A DNA stretch of 45,627 nucleotides from Fidelibacterota bacterium (lineage in GTDB: Bacteria; Fidelibacterota; UBA8477; JABMPR01), in the NCBI GenBank assembly GCA_016845065.1, contig JAERTG010000097.1, positions 1 to 45,627 of the forward strand. Direction: 5' to 3'. Positions 9,078-16,046 of this stretch are shown here, piece after piece. The position numbers and the translations under genes were made by a program. The notes under the pieces are model-generated. The model saw nothing but the letters and a program-made list of their open reading frames with translations. It was not told the DNA's origin and ran no database searches. Each line of letters opens with the position of its first letter. The stretch's first letter is position 1.

Positions 9078-10962
9078 ATGAGAATTCCTCCTGAAGTGTT
9101 TCCAGTTCTTCTAACAGTTCCAAATACTTCATCTCCAGTGCTTCTTTCTCATCAATAGCAATCTGGATTTTTTCATATTCGCTAGCCAGAACTGGGTCAT
9201 TCAAGATTGAATCCTGTCTAGCTATCGCTGATTCACAGTTTTCAATCAAAACAGGTAATTTCTTCAATCTATTTGACAACTTCTTCCTGACATGATAGTC
9301 TGTATTCTCTGACTTATGGCTAGCCACCTTGGCTACCTTAGCAGGTTTATCTGTTTTTTCAATCGTGTCCTGGTTCTTTCGCCACAAATAATACTCATAA
9401 TTTCCTGGGAATATGCGTATTCGCCCTTTATCAACCTCAATGATCGTATTTGTGACCGCGTTCAAAAAATGTCGATCGTGGGAGATACAAACCATAGTAC
9501 CCTGAAAGCTTGAGACAGCTTCCTGAACCACATCTCTCGATCGCATGTCAAGATGATTGGTAGGTTCATCCAGGAGGATGAGATCTGACGGTGTAGAGAG
9601 CATCTTCGCCAGAGCCAGGCGTGATACTTCTCCTCCACTGAGGACTTTAATTTTTTTATCTACCGTTTCCCCTGAAAAGAGGAAGCTCCCCAGATAGGTT
9701 CGCACTTCTGTCACAATCCATTTTGGATTTTCATTGGATATGAGATTGTAAATGGTTTCTTCCATCGGTAGGGATTCAAACTGATGCTGAGCAAAATAGG
9801 CACTTCGCACACCCTCACCCCAGGACAATTCACCTCCACTAATTGGTTCAACCTGGGCCAACATTTTCAGGAGCGTCGATTTACCGGCTCCATTGGGACC
9901 CACCAGTCCGATTTTTTGCCCCCGTTCCAGCTGTAGCTCCAGAGCATCAAATACATGCAGGGCACCATATGATTTCGCAACATCTTTAAATTCACTAACG
10001 ATTCTAGCCGATCTACCTGGCTGAGGAATACGGACAGAAATTCGGCTTTGTTCACCTTCAGGAGGTCTAATACGTTCCAACTTTTCGAGTTTTTTAACAC
10101 GACTTTGAACCTGACTGGCTTTGCTGTCTTTGTACCTGAACCTTTCAATAAATCGCTCAGTTTCAGCGATCATTTTCTGCTGATTTCTGTAGGCCGCCAA
10201 TTGTTGATCATTTCGTAGATTTTTCTCATTGATGTATTTGCTGTAATTTCCGGCATAGACTTGAATCGACAAATGATCAATTTCAAATATTTGGTTGATT
10301 GTTTTGTCCAAAAAAGTACGGTCGTGACTAATCAATACCAGAGCACCAGCCCATTCCTTTAGAAAGGATTCCAGCCAGATCAATGATGCAAGATCGAGGT
10401 GGTTTGTCGGCTCATCCAAAAGGAGGATATTAGGATGTTGGAAAAGAAGTTTTGCCAAAGCAACGCGCATTCTCCAGCCCCCACTGAACTGATCAAGGGG
10501 AATTGTCATCTGTTCTGGAGTGAAGCCGAGTCCACCTAAGACTTTTTTTGCATCAGATTCTAAACTCCACCCATTTAGTCGTTCAAATTCATCCTGCATC
10601 CGACCCAATTTTTTTAGTAACGATTCATTATCAGGATCCGCACCAATTTGCTGTGATATTTTTTCAATCTGGATTTCCAATTCGCCTACTTCAGGAATCA
10701 CATTGAGTACCTCATGCAGAATAGTTTGTTTTGAAGTCGCAGTGATTTCCTGAGGTAAATATCCTATTGTGATCTTTTTATCTACCTGGATTTGTCCCTG
10801 ATCGGATTCCTCCTCTCCCATAATCATTCGAAGCAAGGTGGTTTTCCCTGAGCCATTGGCACCAACAAGGCCAATTCTGGCTCCTCTTTTTATAACAAGA
10901 TCCATATTCTTGAATAGAATTTTGTCCGGATAGGTTTTGGTGATATTGTGGAGATTAATCAT
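9076..10962 (-). CDS. ABC-F family ATPase (YdiF/YheS/Uup type)
   Basis: 628 residues with two ABC nucleotide-binding domains and no membrane segments. NBD1 has Walker A GANGSGKTT (around residue 35), signature FSGGWRMRVALAK and Walker B ILLLDEPTNHLD. NBD2 has GPNGAGKST, signature LSGGEVSRLALAK and LILLDEPTNHLD. Between them is the charged ABC-F linker (about residues 240-310). The C-terminal 90 residues form a predicted coiled coil rich in Lys and Glu, as in Uup and YheS. Such proteins bind the ribosomal E site and act in translation or ribosome rescue; a subset gives antibiotic resistance, which cannot be judged here. It ends 9 bases downstream of yhbY, so the two are likely co-transcribed. 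Confidence 0.93.
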   Translation of the reverse strand: MINLHNITKTYPDKILFKNMDLVIKRGARIGLVGANGSGKTTLLRMIMGEEESDQGQIQVDKKITIGYLPQEITATSKQTILHEVLNVIPEVGELEIQIEKISQQIGADPDNESLLKKLGRMQDEFERLNGWSLESDAKKVLGGLGFTPEQMTIPLDQFSGGWRMRVALAKLLFQHPNILLLDEPTNHLDLASLIWLESFLKEWAGALVLISHDRTFLDKTINQIFEIDHLSIQVYAGNYSKYINEKNLRNDQQLAAYRNQQKMIAETERFIERFRYKDSKASQVQSRVKKLEKLERIRPPEGEQSRISVRIPQPGRSARIVSEFKDVAKSYGALHVFDALELQLERGQKIGLVGPNGAGKSTLLKMLAQVEPISGGELSWGEGVRSAYFAQHQFESLPMEETIYNLISNENPKWIVTEVRTYLGSFLFSGETVDKKIKVLSGGEVSRLALAKMLSTPSDLILLDEPTNHLDMRSRDVVQEAVSSFQGTMVCISHDRHFLNAVTNTIIEVDKGRIRIFPGNYEYYLWRKNQDTIEKTDKPAKVAKVASHKSENTDYHVRKKLSNRLKKLPVLIENCESAIARQDSILNDPVLASEYEKIQIAIDEKEALEMKYLELLEELETLQEEFS

Positions 10963-10971
10963 TGTATCGAA

Positions 10972-11274
10972 TTACTCAGGTACGGTGTACTTTCGCTTTT
11001 CAACTTCCTCATGTTCACGATAGAGGGTGAGTACATGGCCAATTAGACTGACGAACTGGGATTTAGAACCTTCTATGATCTCATCAAGAAATCTTTCTTT
11101 TTCTTCTTTATAAGCGATGAACTTCACCTTGACCATTTCATGTGAGTTCAGGGCGGTATCAATGCTCTGAATTGACTGTTCAGTAACTCCCGCCTTCCCA
11201 ATTTGAATCACCGCCTTTAATGGATGAGCTTTAGATTTTAAGTACTTTTTCTGTTTTGAACTGAGGGTTTCCAT
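10972..11274 (-). CDS. yhbY: YhbY family CRM-domain RNA-binding protein
   Basis: 100 residues, a single CRM domain. The N-terminus LSSKQKKYLKSKAHPLKAVIQIGKAGVT carries the GxxG loop (Gly-Lys-Ala-Gly) and the basic helix typical of YhbY. The family binds precursors of the large ribosomal subunit and assists ribosome assembly. The next gene downstream is an ABC-F ribosome-associated ATPase, which fits a translation theme. ATG start at 11274, 18 bases after the upstream MFS gene. Confidence 0.93.
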   Translation of the reverse strand: METLSSKQKKYLKSKAHPLKAVIQIGKAGVTEQSIQSIDTALNSHEMVKVKFIAYKEEKERFLDEIIEGSKSQFVSLIGHVLTLYREHEEVEKRKYTVPE

Positions 11275-11292
11275 TGTCTTCCTTCTTCCCTG

Positions 11293-12594
11293 TTAACCTG
11301 GTATTTGCACATTAGGTAGACCAGGCTCTTGATTCTTTTCCGGATCTCTCCCTAGATAGTCATTTATTAATAAGTGGTAAAAACTCACGCCCACAGCATA
11401 TAAAGCTGCGGTGATGATAAAAATTTGATAATATTCTAAATCCATTTGTCTCAGAATCTGAAATATTTTAGCGCTTATAAACCAGGAAGCACTCCAAATA
11501 CTTGAACTGATCGCTGAAATTAATTCCTGATTCCGTGGTCCAACATACTTCATGCCCAATTCGCTGGTCATAGGTCCAGCCATATTCATGAGCGGTTGAC
11601 GGAGCATAAAAGCGGCTATGGCTACATAAAAAGCCCACGAATATGCTTGAGTCAATTGGGTTGTTGCAAGGATAACCAGAAATACAATGGCCAGCCATTG
11701 AGGAATGAGGATAGCCACTCTGAACCCAAATTTGCGTCTTATTATGGGTATTATCAGAGTAGTCATGAACACGATCCCCGCTGTTCCAGCGCCAATGAGA
11801 CTAAATGTGTCGGAATCCACTTCAAATACACTGTTGAAAAACAAATTCACAAATGGGATGGTCAAACCAGCACCAATTGCGATGAGCATGTTTGGCACCA
11901 ATACGCGTCCAATTAATTTCCAATCATATTCTGTACCCAGTGCACTCAAATTATTAAAAAAGCTGCTCGAAATTGAACGTGGTTTGGCCTCTTTAATAAA
12001 TAGTACCAGAATGAATGAGAGAGAGCTGATTGATATAATCACCAGCATAATATGAAACTCATCAAGGGGTATATGAACGCTCCCAATAACTATTTCATTT
12101 ATGCGTGAAAGCATATTGATCAATGACCCTGAAACGATGGTAGCAAGAGACCACGTAGAGAAATTTAATGAGATGGCTTCTGAGACAACCTCTTCAGGAG
12201 CAGATCGCATGATATAGGGTAGACCGCAGACATTGAGAATCATGAACGATATACCCCACAGGATGAAACCCAGTGTAATTTTAGTCTCATTGCCCCCCTG
12301 TATGGATAATAGTAGGAAGAGACTAAAGAGTGGGACCAGGAGACTTGATGCCAGAAAAAATGGTTTAAGCGCTTTTCCCTTAATAAAAATGCCCAGTGGA
12401 AATGCAAAGAATAGCACACCTAGGAATCTGAATGAATTGAATTGGGCAATACTTTCGTCAGCATAGCCTTCTTTCCTTAAGTAGATATTCAGAATGAGGA
12501 TGAATCCAGCGTTAATCATATGAATTAGAAATGCTGCTGAAATCATCAACAGAATCGAACGCGGTATTTTTCGATATCTGTTTAGAAATTTCAT
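11293..12594 (-). CDS. MFS transporter, substrate unknown
   Basis: 433 residues with about 12 hydrophobic helices in two halves separated by a basic loop (KEAKPRSISSSFF around residue 205). The fold and length match the major facilitator superfamily. I do not recognise a substrate-specific motif, and the classic loop 2-3 motif A is weak. Start is ATG at 12594 without an obvious Shine-Dalgarno, but a hairpin lies just upstream at 12612-12639. It shares its strand with yhbY (18-base gap), although a functional tie to the ribosome genes is not implied. Confidence 0.8.
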   Translation of the reverse strand: MKFLNRYRKIPRSILLMISAAFLIHMINAGFILILNIYLRKEGYADESIAQFNSFRFLGVLFFAFPLGIFIKGKALKPFFLASSLLVPLFSLFLLLSIQGGNETKITLGFILWGISFMILNVCGLPYIMRSAPEEVVSEAISLNFSTWSLATIVSGSLINMLSRINEIVIGSVHIPLDEFHIMLVIISISSLSFILVLFIKEAKPRSISSSFFNNLSALGTEYDWKLIGRVLVPNMLIAIGAGLTIPFVNLFFNSVFEVDSDTFSLIGAGTAGIVFMTTLIIPIIRRKFGFRVAILIPQWLAIVFLVILATTQLTQAYSWAFYVAIAAFMLRQPLMNMAGPMTSELGMKYVGPRNQELISAISSSIWSASWFISAKIFQILRQMDLEYYQIFIITAALYAVGVSFYHLLINDYLGRDPEKNQEPGLPNVQIPG

Positions 12595-12611
12595 ATGGAA
12601 CTAAAAGGATT

Positions 12612-12639
12612 GGTGGGTATTGTGTTGAACAATCCCACC
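12612..12639 (-). other. hairpin between zinc-ribbon protein and MFS gene
   Basis: GGTGGG at 12612-12617 pairs with CCCACC at 12634-12639, continued by ATTGT/ACAAT with one bulged T and a five-base loop. On the minus strand it is followed by CCTTTTAG, only a four-T run. It may be a weak terminator for the upstream gene, or a leader hairpin about 17 bases before the MFS start. Confidence 0.5.
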
Positions 12640-12655
12640 CTGATGAGGGATTGGT

Positions 12656-13150
12656 CTACCTCGATTGTTTTGCTCGCATTCGGAGACCATCAAACTCGCA
12701 GTCGTTGCATTGATATCGTCTAATTTTTATGAAAAAGATACGACTGGCGATTCTTTGTATGAGAGTTCTATGGATATGCTTTAAATCACCGCCACAATCA
12801 GGGCACTCCTCAAGGTCATGTAGTCGTATAATGGCCTTCTGTCTCACCCTATATGTCAGAAGTATAAAGGCTACAACGATAAGCATGGTCCCTACAATAT
12901 CTGAAGTTTCGAATTCTCCAGCGGTACCGAGGATGAAGCCCAGAAAATTGCTAAAACCGTTTGTAATTGATTTGAAGAATGAGACCAGACCCTGAAACAC
13001 GTAGGTTTTGATTTCCATTTCCTCAAACAACAAGAAAACACCAAATAGAAAAATAACTCCAATAAAGATTTCGAGTGAGAATTCTCGAATTATTGATTTC
13101 TCATGTCTTTTAGAAGATCTGCGTCGTTGTCGTTTTTCTTGAGTGCTCAT
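12656..13150 (-). CDS. membrane protein with C-terminal zinc ribbon, unknown function
   Basis: 164 residues, not recognised as a named family. A very basic N-terminus (KRQRRRSSKRHEK) is followed by a hydrophobic helix near residues 30-45, an amphipathic or hydrophobic stretch near 52-75, and another helix near 84-102. The C-terminal part has two Cys pairs, CPDC and CNDC, separated by about 34 residues. This arrangement could hold one zinc in a rubredoxin-like ribbon facing the cytosol. Start ATG 13150 has GAGGA about 11 bases upstream. It is divergent from the 242-aa Cys-motif gene, with a 165-base intergenic region that includes a palindrome. Confidence 0.7.
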   Translation of the reverse strand: MSTQEKRQRRRSSKRHEKSIIREFSLEIFIGVIFLFGVFLLFEEMEIKTYVFQGLVSFFKSITNGFSNFLGFILGTAGEFETSDIVGTMLIVVAFILLTYRVRQKAIIRLHDLEECPDCGGDLKHIHRTLIQRIASRIFFIKIRRYQCNDCEFDGLRMRAKQSR

Positions 13151-13238
13151 GCTCTGGTTGTCCTCACCTATTATTAAGCCTGTGAAACTAAATCAATCCC
13201 CTTCTCAATACACTCAAAATAATTCATATCATATCCCT

Positions 13239-13257
13239 GTGTGATCCCCTGTCACAC
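13239..13257. promoter_or_regulatory. GTGTGA/TCACAC inverted repeat, candidate operator
   Basis: GTGTGA at 13239-13244 and TCACAC at 13252-13257 are separated by seven bases in the divergent promoter region between the zinc-ribbon gene and the 242-aa gene. The half-sites look like CRP/FNR-family TGTGA boxes, but the spacing is seven rather than six. No regulator gene is adjacent, so the assignment is tentative. Confidence 0.35.
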
Positions 13258-13315
13258 TCGAGAATAACCCTCCTAAATTGCATTGAAAAGCAACTTTATC
13301 GTTTTATCTTGACCT

Positions 13316-14044
13316 ATGTCTGAAGAATCTTCTTCACAAGTATCGCTGAAATACAAATTCAAAATGGCGGATTCCAGATCGTTTGAATTTGAGATTCTCC
13401 TGAGTCCGGATAAACTTGGATATCAAATCGTTTCCGACGTAGAAAAACCGGCCTGGACTGAGCTGGGGTTTCATATGTGTGAAGGCTGTAAATTAGCTGA
13501 CACAGGCGTGAAACATTGTCCCGTTGCTGTGAATGTTCAGGACATTGTATTAGCATTCAAATCAGATGTTTCTTACGAAGTTATCGATTTGAGCATTGAA
13601 ACTTCAGAAAGAACTTACTCCAAGGAACAGGTCTCCATGCAAAGTGGGCTCAGTTCCATTCTCGGTATCATCATGGTAACCAGTGGTTGTCCTTCGCTGG
13701 ATTATTTAAGACCTATGGTGGGTACGCACTTACCTTTTGCCACCATTGATGAGTCAATCTACAGAGCTATGTCTATGTATTTACTCGCTCAGTTCACACG
13801 GGCGAAAAAAGGTCTAGAACCAGATTGGACCATGAAGGGACTAAGTGATATTTATAACGAGATAGACGCTATTAATATCAGTATGACAAAGCGACTCAGA
13901 GCTGCGACAGAAGAAGATGCCAGCTTAAATGCTGTAGTAATTTTGGATTCATTCGCAAAACTAGTTCCCATGAGCATTGACGGGTCATTTGGCGGGATGG
14001 AAGATTTGTTCTGGCCTTATCTCAAGGACGCCCCCAGCTCCTGA
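13316..14044 (+). CDS. uncharacterised protein with CxxC-x8-C motif (242 aa)
   Basis: I do not recognise a named family. No signal peptide or membrane segment is visible, so it is likely cytosolic. The N-terminal 60 residues resemble a small beta domain (SLKYKFKMADSRSFEFEILL). They are followed by MCEGCKL, then KHCPVAVN, a conserved-looking Cys cluster that might bind metal. A second part (about residues 105-240) is helical and includes a GCPSLDYLRP motif and many Met and Ile residues. The start ATG at 13316 has no clear Shine-Dalgarno. Its last 28 bases overlap the end of the convergent UvrC-like gene, so both stops are inside the neighbour's coding sequence. Confidence 0.75.
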   Translation: MSEESSSQVSLKYKFKMADSRSFEFEILLSPDKLGYQIVSDVEKPAWTELGFHMCEGCKLADTGVKHCPVAVNVQDIVLAFKSDVSYEVIDLSIETSERTYSKEQVSMQSGLSSILGIIMVTSGCPSLDYLRPMVGTHLPFATIDESIYRAMSMYLLAQFTRAKKGLEPDWTMKGLSDIYNEIDAINISMTKRLRAATEEDASLNAVVILDSFAKLVPMSIDGSFGGMEDLFWPYLKDAPSS

Positions 14045-15018
14045 AACTCACATTTCACTCCCCCCTCATTCTTTTTTAACCAGTTATAGACCAGATTCGC
14101 CCTATCCAACAAAAAGCGTGGTTCGTCTTCCTTGACTAGAGAGAGGTCAAATAAGTCGAGTTGCTCACCTACTTTACATATTCGCCCATCTCGAAGGATC
14201 ACTTCCTTTAATGCACCATTTTCAAATAGGTACCCGGGAACGTCCTCTCTCCTGCCCTCAATTTTAAGATGTTCCACCCTGAATCGGTGATTGAAGCGTT
14301 GACGGTTGAAAAATGCATCACAAAAGATGAGATCATCTCTCAAGCGCTGGGCCTGCTCAAACCTGGTTTCCTGAATACAAATCCGAATCCGCTCCTCGAT
14401 ACTAGATATTACCCCCGGATCCTCGCCTTCAAGGAATTTGGAGACCTGTTCACAAACGCTGGAATACGCATCAACAACCTCTGGTAACACACACGGACCC
14501 AAACACTGTCCCATATCCAGTTCAATACAACTTTTCTCCGGGTGTGGATCGGAGCACGATCTAAAACCTAGATACCTGGAAAATATTTCCTGAAGCCTTT
14601 GGATAAAGAAGCGATCACGAAAAGGACCATAGATTTTGGTTTGGATATGGCTGGGGTCGTCCAATGTGATTAGACGTGGATAAGCATCTTCACTAAGTTG
14701 GAGATATCGATAATCTCGAAATTGCTTTTGGCGGATATTGTAAACTGGAAGGTATTTCTTAATCAGAGAATCTTCAAGTAAAAGTGCCAAAAGCTCAGTT
14801 TCAGTCACCACATGCCGCAAGCTCTTCGCTTCATGTACCATTCGTTGAATCCGCTCCTCTTGCCCACTATCATCACGCAGATAAGAGGCGACCCGATTTC
14901 TCAGATTTACCGATTTCCCAATGTACAAAGGGTATTCACGCGCATCCAGAAACAGATATACCCCTGAGGTTTTAGGTAAACCCTTTTGATCCAGATACAA
15001 TTTGGGTGAAATCTCCAT
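14017..15018 (-). CDS. cho: Cho-like short UvrC, GIY-YIG endonuclease
   Basis: 333 residues, much shorter than UvrC (about 600) but near E. coli Cho (295). The N-terminal GIY-YIG domain has GVY at 19-21, YIG at 32-34, Arg40 and the catalytic Glu in LLLED (residue 82). Four Cys residues follow in a C-x8-C-x7-C-x3-C array (ending QCLGPC), as in the Fe-S binding part of UvrC. A UvrB-binding-like helix hairpin (RFEQAQRLRDDL) lies near residue 225. The RNase H-like 5' nuclease and helix-hairpin-helix domains of UvrC are absent, so only a 3' incision would be expected in nucleotide excision repair. It lies one base downstream of an Mre11-like phosphoesterase, suggesting a DNA repair pair. Confidence 0.85.
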   Translation of the reverse strand: MEISPKLYLDQKGLPKTSGVYLFLDAREYPLYIGKSVNLRNRVASYLRDDSGQEERIQRMVHEAKSLRHVVTETELLALLLEDSLIKKYLPVYNIRQKQFRDYRYLQLSEDAYPRLITLDDPSHIQTKIYGPFRDRFFIQRLQEIFSRYLGFRSCSDPHPEKSCIELDMGQCLGPCVLPEVVDAYSSVCEQVSKFLEGEDPGVISSIEERIRICIQETRFEQAQRLRDDLIFCDAFFNRQRFNHRFRVEHLKIEGRREDVPGYLFENGALKEVILRDGRICKVGEQLDLFDLSLVKEDEPRFLLDRANLVYNWLKKNEGGVKCEFQELGASLR

Positions 15019-15019
15019 A

Positions 15020-16027
15020 CTAATCTGAATATGCCGTCCAAGTGTAGGCGGTCTTGGTAATTGGAGGTAGGAGCTCTACATTCATGCTCTCCGGTAAGGC
15101 TTTCCGCAATACAGCATTTGTGAGAAGTTCAAGGTGCCGATCAACCCCACTGCGAATACGAAGAATGGCATCCTCGGGCATCGTTTCAGTGCCCTCCTGT
15201 ATGGTTCTGAGGAGAATTGATCTATCTGTAAGATTTCCTGGCAGTTTTATTTCATACATGGGCCGGGTGGGTAACGAGCGAAATTCCCACCTAATATCAT
15301 CTTTTAATATGTTTAGTATGTAGAAACCCTTCGTCTCTAATCGCTCTGCATATGAAGTTCGCTCAATTGAGCCAGAATAAATGATAGGCGTACCACTCAC
15401 ACTCCTCATTACCTGCTGCCGGTGAATATGTCCACTTAACACCAGGTTCAAGTAATCGGGAAACTGTCCCTTGCCCACCACATCCGGTCCTTTTCTAAAA
15501 GTATAATTTTGCGCACCAACGACAGCACCTTCAATGGCCTGATGCAAACATAGAATGTTTAAGGATTGACCTTCACTTTCAAAACCGACTTGAGCTAGAT
15601 GGACTGGAAACTCATTTTGTACATGGCGACGGATATTAGGGAATCCTCCCCAGGTAGTTTCCAGGTCGTCCACTTCCAGTGAAAAGGATCGGGGTCGGTC
15701 AAACAGATGGAAATTACTATGATGAAATAAGGGTGTGGCAGGTAATCTGGATCGCTCATGGTTACCCGGTACAAAAAACATGTGAATTCCCTGCTCTAAC
15801 ACAGGCAATAATGGTTCATATGCTTTTTGAATAACTGGCACAGGGATTTTCGAGCGGAAAAAAACATCACCTCCATGAACCAGAGCATGGACCCCCTCCT
15901 CTATCGCAGTATCCAGAATGAGCTGGTAATTCTTAAAAAAATCCCAGCCCCTCCTTCTACGATGTATTCTCGGTCGTATGGGAAAGTCAAAGCCTAGATG
16001 TGAATCAGCAAAAAAGAGGACTTTCAT
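15020..16027 (-). CDS. SbcD/Mre11-like metallophosphoesterase
   Basis: 335 residues from ATG 16027 (AGGA upstream). An in-frame TTG at 16063 would add 12 residues and overlap the kinase gene, and looks less likely. The N-terminus MKVLFFADSHLG supplies the D-x-H metal motif, followed by HGGDVFF, VPGNHERS and LSGHIHRQQ. These are the full set of calcineurin-like phosphoesterase metal ligands. The segment IIYSGSIERTSYAE is typical of SbcD/Mre11-type DNA exonucleases. It probably processes DNA ends in the cytosol. No Rad50/SbcC partner is next to it; the downstream neighbour is the Cho-like nuclease, one base away. Confidence 0.85.
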   Translation of the reverse strand: MKVLFFADSHLGFDFPIRPRIHRRRRGWDFFKNYQLILDTAIEEGVHALVHGGDVFFRSKIPVPVIQKAYEPLLPVLEQGIHMFFVPGNHERSRLPATPLFHHSNFHLFDRPRSFSLEVDDLETTWGGFPNIRRHVQNEFPVHLAQVGFESEGQSLNILCLHQAIEGAVVGAQNYTFRKGPDVVGKGQFPDYLNLVLSGHIHRQQVMRSVSGTPIIYSGSIERTSYAERLETKGFYILNILKDDIRWEFRSLPTRPMYEIKLPGNLTDRSILLRTIQEGTETMPEDAILRIRSGVDRHLELLTNAVLRKALPESMNVELLPPITKTAYTWTAYSD

Positions 16028-16046
16028 AAAGCGCGATCCTGATGGG

